Assembly: GCA_031258625.1 (NCBI GenBank)
Contig: JAIRMO010000003.1
Location: 1 to 11,439 of the forward strand
Reading direction: 5' to 3'
DNA length: 11,439 nucleotides
Source of the DNA: Spirochaetaceae bacterium
Lineage (GTDB): Bacteria; Spirochaetota; Spirochaetia; Treponematales; Breznakiellaceae
The translations under genes were made by a program, and so were the position numbers. This document shows positions 5,792 to 11,439 of the stretch, one piece after another. The notes beneath the pieces are model-generated. The model did no database searches, had not been told where the DNA came from, and saw only the letters and a list, made by a program, of their open reading frames with translations. Within the stretch, counting starts at the first letter, position 1, and each line of letters opens with the position of its first letter.

Positions 5792-7594
5792 ATGATTAAG
5801 AAGGGTCTTGTCTTTGGACTTATTGCGGTACTCTCCGCAGTGTTATTGTTTACCGGTTGTAACACCGGGACCGGCAGTACGGAGTCGCCGGTAACGGTGG
5901 CCCCCGACGGCATGGTGGTCGATAGAACCGTTAATTCTGAGCCAGCGCTCGTGTCGGCTCTGGATGACCCCAATGTGGATGTGGTCGCCTTTGTTTTTGG
6001 TAGTACCGACCTTACCGCCAGTGGGGGTATTATTATTCCCGCGGGAAAAACCGTCTATCTCTTAAACCCCAACACTGAGGTAAGGACCCTTACCCCCGCG
6101 GCGGCGGGGCTTGAGGTTCGGGGTAACTTGATCGTGAGCGAGAGTACCAGACTCGCGGCGGGAAGTAATGCGAAGGTCTATCTGGGAAACAGCGGCTCGA
6201 TACAAATCCAAGCCGGCGGTAAGCTGCGGACCGATAAACGAACCAGCGTCAGTAACTTGACCGACGCCGGGGTTGGGGTAGCCTCTGTTCTGGGGAACGT
6301 CCGGTATGCCGGGGGCAGCGACCTCACCATAACGGCCGAACCGGACTTGACCGTTACGCAAATTGGGGAAATCCTGGGCTATATTACTGCCGGTCCTGCC
6401 CGTTCAGCGAACATTAGTCTTACCGCGCCGAGCAGCCTCACGCTTGAGGCCGCCTTGACCCAAGTCAAACCCAGCGATATTGCGGGTGTCCCGGGCATCA
6501 GCGCGGCCCGCACGCTTGCGGTTACGCCGGTGGCTGTCGAAACTGAATCATCCATTACCATCCCGCCAGGCGCTGTGGTTACGATAACCCAGGAACTCCC
6601 CACGGTTAAAACGCTTGTCGTGGAGGGGAGCGTTAGCGCGCCCAGCGTAGGAAATGGGACAGACGCGGTTACGGTGAGCAAAGGCGCGGCGTTGACGGTT
6701 GAAACCGCCATTAAATTCGCGGCGGAATCTAAAATAGTATCGGGGGGTAGTTTTAGCGGGAGCGCCGCTGAGGGTGCGAATATCCCCGCCGATCCCGGCG
6801 CAACGGTCAACGGAACCACCGTCAAGGAAGAAGAAACGATTGTGGTCGTGACCGATACCCTGCCCACCACCTTTGAAGCCAAAACATACCAGATTAAGGG
6901 GACTATCACCGTTTCCTCGGCGATTACTGTACCGGCCGGCACTACCCTGTTGATTCCCGAGGGTGCTACGCTGACCATAGACTCGACCGGCTCGATTGCG
7001 GAGGCCAGTGAAGGGACGATTATCCTGGAGGGTGGTACGGCCACCGGGATGCCCGTGCTCGACACCACCGCTAATTATAATCCCAGCGGCCTGACGATTG
7101 CCTCCGCTGAAAAGAACCTGAAATCAGGCGGCATTACCGTCAAGCTGGGCGGCACGGTGAGCGGCGGTATTCCCACGGCGCAAAACTCCATGTGGGGTAA
7201 TGGTGGTTCTTCTGTTCCGGTGGGTAACTGGTCGGCGGCGGTAATCGTCGGCATCCTCGATACGGAGGCGCTGAAGGCGAACACCGTGATAAAGCAGACC
7301 AACCAGGCGCTGCGCTACTATCAAGGCTCTAGTGCTGATATTCTTACGGTAGAGCCGAATCCGGCTAATCCGCCTACAACAGGTCCAAATATCTATATCG
7401 ACAGCGCCAAGGCATACAAGCTGAAGAAGTATACGAGCGCAAATGGGGCGGCGGATGGGAGCAACAGCGGTTTCGGCGTACTGCTCTGGTCGGGGGCAAA
7501 CCCCAAGACGGCAACGATTGAGATTACCCCGGCAACTACCGACAGCGATTACACCGTCATCGTTGATTGGAACGGCGTAACGATTAACCAGTAA
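5792..7594 (+). CDS. Surface lipoprotein with beta-helix-like repeats
   Basis: This 600-residue protein starts with a lipoprotein signal peptide: MIKK, a hydrophobic stretch (5-20), then FTGC with C23 as the lipidation site, acceptable for the loose spirochaetal lipobox. The mature part is rich in V, T, I, G and A. A recurring motif of the form I(T/I)(I/V)P(A/P)G, followed by short strands, appears near 80-97, 255-267 and 377-396. The stretch around 50-90 (ALVSALDDPNVD, then IIIPAGKTVYLL) resembles the entry to right-handed parallel beta-helices in secreted polysaccharide-active or adhesin-like proteins (inference). No catalytic residues were identified. I chose ATG at 5792 because GGGAGG lies 5 nt upstream; ATG at 5765 would put 9 residues before the signal peptide. 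It is a single-gene unit closed by a strong terminator. Likely anchored at the cell envelope; ligand or substrate unknown. Confidence 0.88.
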   Translation: MIKKGLVFGLIAVLSAVLLFTGCNTGTGSTESPVTVAPDGMVVDRTVNSEPALVSALDDPNVDVVAFVFGSTDLTASGGIIIPAGKTVYLLNPNTEVRTLTPAAAGLEVRGNLIVSESTRLAAGSNAKVYLGNSGSIQIQAGGKLRTDKRTSVSNLTDAGVGVASVLGNVRYAGGSDLTITAEPDLTVTQIGEILGYITAGPARSANISLTAPSSLTLEAALTQVKPSDIAGVPGISAARTLAVTPVAVETESSITIPPGAVVTITQELPTVKTLVVEGSVSAPSVGNGTDAVTVSKGAALTVETAIKFAAESKIVSGGSFSGSAAEGANIPADPGATVNGTTVKEEETIVVVTDTLPTTFEAKTYQIKGTITVSSAITVPAGTTLLIPEGATLTIDSTGSIAEASEGTIILEGGTATGMPVLDTTANYNPSGLTIASAEKNLKSGGITVKLGGTVSGGIPTAQNSMWGNGGSSVPVGNWSAAVIVGILDTEALKANTVIKQTNQALRYYQGSSADILTVEPNPANPPTTGPNIYIDSAKAYKLKKYTSANGAADGSNSGFGVLLWSGANPKTATIEITPATTDSDYTVIVDWNGVTINQ

Positions 7595-7600
7595 CCCACA

Positions 7601-7639
7601 GGCGCTAAGCGCCGAACTCCCGGTTCGCCGGGAGTTTTT
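7601..7639 (+). terminator. UUCG-loop intrinsic terminator after the lipoprotein gene
   Basis: AACTCCCGG (7615-7623) pairs with CCGGGAGTT (7628-7636) around a TTCG tetraloop, giving a 9-bp stem whose 3' end runs into T residues. A small GGCGC-TAA-GCGCC hairpin (7601-7613) precedes it. Orientation favours plus-strand termination only. Confidence 0.85.
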
Positions 7640-7680
7640 ACCCCCCAGGGGGTTTTAGGCCCCGTACTTGCATACGCGGC

Positions 7681-7776
7681 GGGGTCTGACCCTCCGGGGC
7701 CGGGCGATTCGGGGGTCTGACCCCGCGCTCCGACCTCGGGGTCTGTCCCCGTGCTCCGTCCCTCCGGGTCTGACCC
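7681..7776. repeat. Imperfect tandem array of a GGGTCTGACCC palindrome
   Basis: Copies of (G)GGGTCTGACCC(C) start at 7681, 7711, 7738 (TGTC variant) and 7766, spaced about 26-30 nt. Between copies lie similar spacers, notably CGCTCCGACCTC after the second and GTGCTCCGTCCCTCC after the third. A fifth, more diverged copy (GGGGCCTGACCC, 7850-7861) lies inside the end of the 838-residue lipoprotein gene, and a sixth is in the HD gene at 731-745. Short palindromic cores at regular spacing between convergent genes suggest a dispersed intergenic repeat family, REP-like in kind though not a known REP sequence. Confidence 0.65.
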
Positions 7777-7794
7777 GCCGACGGAGCGCGGCTC

Positions 7795-7836
7795 CCCGCG
7801 GCCCGACTTCAAAGGCGGGCCGCGGGACTTCAAAGG
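7795..7836. repeat. Long GC hairpin with a duplicated GACTTCAAAGG loop
   Basis: CCCGCGGCCCG (7795-7805) and CGGGCCGCGGG (7816-7826) form a perfect 11-bp stem around a 10-nt loop. The loop unit GACTTCAAAGG (7805-7815) is repeated directly 21 nt on (7826-7836). It sits at the convergent junction of two genes and overlaps the stop codon of the minus-strand one. It could act as a barrier to read-through in either direction, though no U-run is present. Confidence 0.6.
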
Positions 7837-10346
7837 GGACCGCCCTCCAGGGGCCTGACCCTCCCTATGGGGGTTCCACGGAAAATCACTTTGTTGTCGT
7901 GATCGCTGGGGTATTCACGTATTTCAAAATTTTCCCCGTCAAAATAAAGGCGCGCCTTTATACCGGCCTGGTTGTCCTGGACAAACGGATTCAGGCTTTG
8001 TTCAACGATCCTTTCCTCATGGCCGGTCTTAACCGCGGGATTGACGTACAATGTACAACCTATGGTTATCGCGCGTTCAGACGGAGCTTTACCCCCGCGC
8101 CCATATATGATTTTAGCGCTTTTTTCAGGGTCGATAAACAACATATAAGACGGCGACGAGCCGGCGGTAAGATACCAGCCAAAAGCCGGTCCGGTAGTTT
8201 CAGGCGGCGTAAAGTTCAGCACCACCGGCAGTTCCCTTTTTTGAGACAATTGGGGCGAAAGAAAAACACCCTGAATGGCGCGCGGGAATCCCGCGATGTC
8301 CCAGTAGGGGGTGATCCCTTCCGAATACCACGGGGGAAGGGAAACGGGGGTTCCCTTGGCGGGCATATTTTTCGCAAGATCGGTGTAACAGGAAATGCGT
8401 AGATCCAACAGGTCAAGGATCTTCTGATATACCCATACTTGAATATCCGCGATCCGGTAAACATACATACTGTTTTGCAAGACGATTTTTTGACCAAAGG
8501 TGGTCATGGTACGGAATTTAGGTACATCAATAAACCGCAGGGGACTCAAACGGACCATCCCATCGAAAGGCAAATAACTGACGTTTATGCCAAAAGCCAG
8601 GATCTCATTTTGTTCCAAGACACGGATCTTCGTTTGAATCTGTCTGCGCAGGATCGTATTTAATTTAATTTTAGCCAGCAGCTCATCCCGGGTAAGAATC
8701 TGGTTTCCGGCCATTAACTCCATGGAATTGTACTTTGCCATTTCATCGGAATAATCAGCATACCAGATCTCATTAAATTCCCCAAAATCATCCGGGATGG
8801 TTCCGTCGGTAAGAAAGACCATCGAATTCCGGGTGTCGCTGTCCCAAAACAAACAAAAATTGCTTTTTGCCACCAGGGTATATTGAAAAAGTTTTTTATT
8901 ATGTTTACCGAACCTTTCACGCACAAAGGCCGCAAGGCTTTCCGAAAGCCCCTCAAGGTCCGTTTCTTCAAAAGAGAGGGTTGCCAAAAACATTTTGGGC
9001 GTTCCGGTTCTTCCCGGTAAAAAATCACGTTTCTGATACGTCCACAGTTCTACCGGATAAAGGGTGAGGGAACACGCCTCATCCTGTTTTGTTATCCGTA
9101 ATTCGCAGCTGCCCTCAAGTATATTAAAATTGGGAATTTCATAACCCACCTCATGCTCTTTATTTCTGCCGTCCCACCGGAACCCGCGTAACGCGACATC
9201 AAGGGTTTTTCCCCGTTCACCGGTATTTCCGGTATCGGGCAATAATGAATCCGGGGGAAGATAAAGGGGAGCCGTCTTGAATGTCCATAGGTCATCAAAA
9301 ATCGCCTTGGTCCAATAGCCGGTATTTCCTGCTTCATTAAGCCCCGCCACACGCAATTCCCGCGCGCCGTTACCCTGACCGTTCTGCAGTATCGTAATGT
9401 GGCGGGAAAGCCTCGCTTTTCCGCTGAGGGGAATCGGGGGCTGGGCGCGCCAGTCCTCAGCCGGCAACCCCCATTCGGTAAGATTGGAAAAATAATTTGT
9501 TCCGGGAAACTCGGATTTGTAGGGGATATAGGTGTATTTAAAAAACATCGGGTCGCAGCCGACGATGTCAAAATCGGCGATACGGGTATACATTTCACCC
9601 GCGTCATTTATCACAAACATGGTAGAGGCGCTTACGGAAAGAGCCGCGGCCTTAAACGCGCCCCGTTCAGGGCCGATATAATTCCTGCTGAAATCGCTCC
9701 GTAAACCGGTATCGGCATAACATATCTCCTGCCCGTCCTCAAGGAGCATATAGGTCGTGGCGATTTCCATGGTACCGTTGTGGTGCTGATTGCCAAAGGG
9801 ATCTTCGTAATATAAAACATGGTGATTCCGTTTCCCAAACGCCCAGGCTCTGTTTTTTGCGGTGCGTTTATCAAGAAAAAGTTGTTCCATAACCGGCCAA
9901 CCCTCCCGGTCAATCCACACATTGCTTTTATGGGCGATGGATTGGTCAAAACAAAAACGGTAAAAGCCACCCTCGTCTGAAAGGGCGACCAGATCATCCG
10001 CATCGGCGGATATTTCGACGATCTTCTTCGGCTTATTAAAACTGATATTCAGGAAATCACGGGGCAACCCGTTGTTTTTAAAAAGCGCCCACTCGGCCGG
10101 TTTTTTTTCGCGGTTAATACTTTTATACCATATCAAGCCGTCATTGAGGACATAATAATGATAGCTATTAAACGTCTGAGTGGGGGTTTTTATATACACG
10201 GCTTCGGGGAAAATACCGTTTATATCATTTCCAGCCCCGGTCTTATAGGGATAGACATCCGAATCGAGATTGTTTTTTTTCAACGCGGCGCATGAAGATA
10301 ACATGATAAAAACCAGCAGCGCCATTATTTTTGTTGTCTTGACCAT
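7830..10346 (-). CDS. Large lipoprotein of unknown function with possible propeller-like repeats
   Basis: This 838-residue protein begins with a lipoprotein signal peptide: MVKTTK, a hydrophobic run (7-16), then LSSC with C19 as the lipidation site. The ATG at 10344-10346 has AAAGGA 8 nt upstream. I recognise no catalytic family. The N-terminal half contains several short strand-turn-strand units of the form (V/L)xxxDxGxxY, such as VALSDEGGFYRF (120-131), MFVINDAGEMYTR (243-255) and LLEDGQEICY (201-210). These recall beta-propeller blades (inference). The C-terminal half is rich in aromatic residues. The last 10 residues (RVRPLEGGPL) are encoded by the invading GGGCCTGACCC-type repeat, so the natural C-terminus may have been altered. 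Its GC content is visibly lower than in the glycosidase gene. It lies 59 nt downstream of the SDR-like gene on the same strand and may be co-transcribed. Probably a periplasmic or surface protein. Confidence 0.85.
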   Translation of the reverse strand: MVKTTKIMALLVFIMLSSCAALKKNNLDSDVYPYKTGAGNDINGIFPEAVYIKTPTQTFNSYHYYVLNDGLIWYKSINREKKPAEWALFKNNGLPRDFLNISFNKPKKIVEISADADDLVALSDEGGFYRFCFDQSIAHKSNVWIDREGWPVMEQLFLDKRTAKNRAWAFGKRNHHVLYYEDPFGNQHHNGTMEIATTYMLLEDGQEICYADTGLRSDFSRNYIGPERGAFKAAALSVSASTMFVINDAGEMYTRIADFDIVGCDPMFFKYTYIPYKSEFPGTNYFSNLTEWGLPAEDWRAQPPIPLSGKARLSRHITILQNGQGNGARELRVAGLNEAGNTGYWTKAIFDDLWTFKTAPLYLPPDSLLPDTGNTGERGKTLDVALRGFRWDGRNKEHEVGYEIPNFNILEGSCELRITKQDEACSLTLYPVELWTYQKRDFLPGRTGTPKMFLATLSFEETDLEGLSESLAAFVRERFGKHNKKLFQYTLVAKSNFCLFWDSDTRNSMVFLTDGTIPDDFGEFNEIWYADYSDEMAKYNSMELMAGNQILTRDELLAKIKLNTILRRQIQTKIRVLEQNEILAFGINVSYLPFDGMVRLSPLRFIDVPKFRTMTTFGQKIVLQNSMYVYRIADIQVWVYQKILDLLDLRISCYTDLAKNMPAKGTPVSLPPWYSEGITPYWDIAGFPRAIQGVFLSPQLSQKRELPVVLNFTPPETTGPAFGWYLTAGSSPSYMLFIDPEKSAKIIYGRGGKAPSERAITIGCTLYVNPAVKTGHEERIVEQSLNPFVQDNQAGIKARLYFDGENFEIREYPSDHDNKVIFRGTPIGRVRPLEGGPL

Positions 10347-10405
10347 CTTGTTTTTCCTTTAATTGCTGAAACTGTGGCGATCTAAACAAGTTTTTCAAGA
10401 GCGGT

Positions 10406-11080
10406 TCACCGGCCGAACAATCCTAATTTGCCGAATTTATGCCACTTTCCGGTATTACGTTTGTTGTTTTCTTCCATGGTTTTAAAAACAAAAGCCGCAA
10501 AGGCCGGGTCTTCCCCCGCCTCGGAGGAGGAGAAGGTCAGGATATCGTAGGGCTCACCGATAGAAGCGGCCTGGACCCCCTGGGCAAGAGCCCGGAATGA
10601 GGCGGCCACCGGGGGCCCCGCCAGATCCACGGAGTCAGCCTTCCCGCCCCCGGAAATTTCCGAAAGCACCAACACCAGGGTCCCCGATTTGTGAATCTTG
10701 AACCGGGCCGTAAGCTCCTTGACCAGAAAGAACCACCCCTTGATGTAATCGTTTACAATAGTATCAATATCAGAAGAGATCAGTTCCTCCGGCCGCCGGT
10801 ACATGGAGGGAGGGGCGCAAACCAGAATGGCCTCGTGGATACGTTCAAGCCGGTTCTCCGCGGCAAGGGTAAGGGATCGGGCGGAGATAGGGCTTCCGGG
10901 ATTCCAAATCAGCGGAATGAGCGCCTTCGTAACCGTATCATTTACCCCGCCTCCACCGGATTCCGAAAGCCGGTTCGGTATAAACGCCCCGGCAAAAGTT
11001 TCCACCCGCCTGGCCGCTTCCACGGCAATTGCCGCGGACAGGGAAGACTCGGTTCCCGCAATTAAAATACCCCTGGTCAT
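10406..11080 (-). CDS. Degenerate Rossmann/SDR-like protein
   Basis: The 224-residue product has the order of elements of a short-chain dehydrogenase/reductase. A first strand-turn-helix ILIAGTESSLSAAIA (5-19) takes the place of TGxxxGxG. A strand AILVCAPP (84-91) stands where NNAG usually is. A long helix IVNDYIKGWFFLVKEL (108-123) and a strand TLVLVLSEISGG (134-145) follow. The catalytic YxxxK is missing: the expected position reads AGPPVAASFRALAQG (154-168). The glycine-rich nucleotide motif is also altered. So the fold is plausible, but oxidoreductase activity is unlikely. I chose ATG at 11078-11080 because it starts right at the first strand; upstream TTG at 11114-11116 lies in a putative -35 box. 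No Shine-Dalgarno precedes the ATG. It is followed by the large lipoprotein gene and may form a two-gene unit. Function unknown. Confidence 0.75.
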   Translation of the reverse strand: MTRGILIAGTESSLSAAIAVEAARRVETFAGAFIPNRLSESGGGGVNDTVTKALIPLIWNPGSPISARSLTLAAENRLERIHEAILVCAPPSMYRRPEELISSDIDTIVNDYIKGWFFLVKELTARFKIHKSGTLVLVLSEISGGGKADSVDLAGPPVAASFRALAQGVQAASIGEPYDILTFSSSEAGEDPAFAAFVFKTMEENNKRNTGKWHKFGKLGLFGR

Positions 11081-11086
11081 GGGTTT

Positions 11087-11116
11087 AGTGTACACGCCCT
11101 TAGGCTTAAAAAGCAA
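11087..11116 (-). promoter_or_regulatory. Candidate promoter giving a leaderless SDR-like mRNA
   Basis: On the minus strand TTGCTT (plus 11111-11116) and TACACT (11087-11092) are 18 nt apart. Only AAACCC separates the -10 box from the ATG at 11080, so transcription would begin at or within a base or two of the start codon. The lack of any Shine-Dalgarno fits leaderless translation. An unrelated promoter further upstream is possible. Confidence 0.4.
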
Positions 11117-11128
11117 GGGGTGGTTACC

Positions 11129-11256
11129 CTAAAGAATTCCGGGGTATGCTCTAAACTTGACCCATAACTTTTTACCCTCCACCGTTGGTTCACCGGGCGG
11201 TATTTGCGGTATTCTTAGTGAAATTTGTTTAAATGTTAAAATTTCCGATCGGTTGA
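11129..11256 (-). pseudogene. Possible 3' exon fragment of a gene interrupted by the group II intron
   Basis: Starting at the predicted intron 3' boundary, the minus strand stays open for about 42 codons to TAG at 11129-11131. The peptide includes NRSEILTFKQISLRIPQIPP and ends VKFRAYPGIL, which reads like plausible protein. The frame splits a codon at the junction. The 5' exon lies beyond the window, so interruption of a gene is inferred; open frame of this length could also arise by chance. No family recognised. Confidence 0.3.
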
Positions 11257-11332
11257 ATCGGGTAGGAGGCCGCCCATTATTTGAGCGGCCGTCCTCCCAC
11301 ACCACCGTGCGTACGGTTCCGTACACGGCGGT
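11257..11332 (-). ncRNA. Group II intron domains V and VI
   Basis: Domain V (11301-11332) is a 9-bp lower helix (ACCGCCGTG with CACGGTGGT), a 2-nt CG bulge on the 3' side, and a 4-bp upper stem with a GAAC loop. The catalytic triad reads CGC, with its G in a G-U wobble as in the classic triad. Domain VI (11257-11298) pairs GGG, AGGA and GGCCGC with GCGGCC, TCCT and CCC; the only unpaired base between TCCT and CCC is an A (plus position 11263), the expected branch point, 7th from the intron's last base. The 5' strand has one bulged C. Confidence 0.88.
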
Positions 11333-11439
11333 TCAATGAGCCGGAATAGGCACCCGTAATTTCAGAAGCCTGCCTATTCTTTCGTGGAGCATCTCAAATC
11401 GTTTCAACACTTCGGGAAATCCCTGTGTTTCGAGATACT
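11333..11439 (-). CDS. C-terminal fragment of a possible intron-encoded ORF
   Basis: The minus-strand frame is open from the window edge to TGA at 11333-11335, whose last bases touch domain V. The 34 visible residues include YLETQGFPEVLKRFEMLHER and end LRVPIPAH. Its position just before domain V is where domain IV reverse transcriptase/maturase ORFs end. I do not recognise maturase motifs in this short tail, so it could instead be untranslated domain IV sequence. Confidence 0.3.
   Translation of the reverse strand, partial: YLETQGFPEVLKRFEMLHERIGRLLKLRVPIPAH

Larger units (their letters stand above)
11257..11439 (-). mobile_element. Group II intron, 3' end only
   Basis: Domains V and VI are fully visible on the minus strand and end at a canonical ...GAT boundary at 11257. 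The 5' part, including most of any intron-encoded protein, lies outside the window beyond 11439. Group II introns are self-splicing retroelements usually carrying a reverse transcriptase/maturase in domain IV (established). The insertion lies upstream of the SDR-like gene. The class cannot be assigned without domain I. Confidence 0.85.

Noticed and set aside
6379..7068. 229-codon minus-strand frame opposite the beta-helix-like lipoprotein
   Set aside because: It is the antisense shadow of a V/T-rich repeat protein, which gives a similarly biased V/T/S-rich product. The plus strand has signal peptide, ribosome binding site and terminator.
7681..7776. CRISPR array
   Set aside because: The regular ~28-nt spacing is superficially similar, but repeats are only 11-14 nt, palindromic and imperfect, and the 'spacers' are similar to one another.
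7668..8402. 244-codon plus-strand frame over the repeats and the end of the large lipoprotein gene
   Set aside because: It crosses a GC-rich repeat array and then runs antisense to a clear lipoprotein gene; no start signal or domain was seen.

Overview
The window looks like part of a spirochaete chromosome, most likely a relative of the termite-gut Treponema group (inference). It carries two lipoproteins with loose lipoboxes, a very large GH13-type glycosidase, GC-rich intergenic repeats, and a beta-helix-like lipoprotein rich in V/T/I/P/G repeats. Composition is uneven. Bases 4021-4080, in the glycosidase gene, are about 67% GC; bases 8581-8640, in the large lipoprotein gene, are about 42% GC (both counted by hand).

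Layout. (1) 101-5089, minus strand: a probable two-gene operon. A ~1246-residue GH13 alpha-amylase-family protein is followed 12 nt later by an HD-domain protein related to the CCA-adding/poly(A) polymerase family; the second gene's ribosome binding site overlaps the first gene's stop codon. (2) 5090-5791: a 700-bp divergent intergenic region with no convincing large gene but many signals. The plus strand has a good sigma70-type promoter, a perfect palindrome at the expected start point, a GC hairpin, a strong Shine-Dalgarno sequence that can be buried in a 10-bp helix, a 25-codon ORF running into an 11-C homopolymer, and two related tandem hairpins. The second hairpin is a textbook terminator. 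Another palindrome lies just before the next gene. (3) 5792-7594, plus strand: a 600-residue lipoprotein with beta-helix-like repeats, closed by a UUCG-loop terminator. (4) 7640-7836: GC-rich repeats, including an array of a GGGTCTGACCC palindrome and an 11-bp hairpin, between convergent genes. A related copy lies inside the HD gene, and another inside the last codons of the next gene. (5) 7830-10346, minus strand: an 838-residue lipoprotein of unknown function. (6) 10406-11080, minus strand: a degenerate Rossmann/SDR-like protein, possibly translated from a leaderless mRNA. (7) 11257-11439, minus strand: the 3' end of a group II intron, with domain V, domain VI and a bulged branch-point A all visible. 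It abuts a short open frame that may be the 3' remnant of an interrupted gene.

Functional picture. The glycosidase and HD protein look co-expressed, perhaps linking storage-glucan turnover to an RNA or nucleotide function, though no direct link is visible. The two lipoproteins are probably envelope proteins. The best candidate for something undescribed is the leader at 5195-5600. It combines promoter, operator-like dyad, sequestered ribosome binding site, short ORF, homopolymer and tandem terminators, and it reads towards the surface lipoprotein gene.
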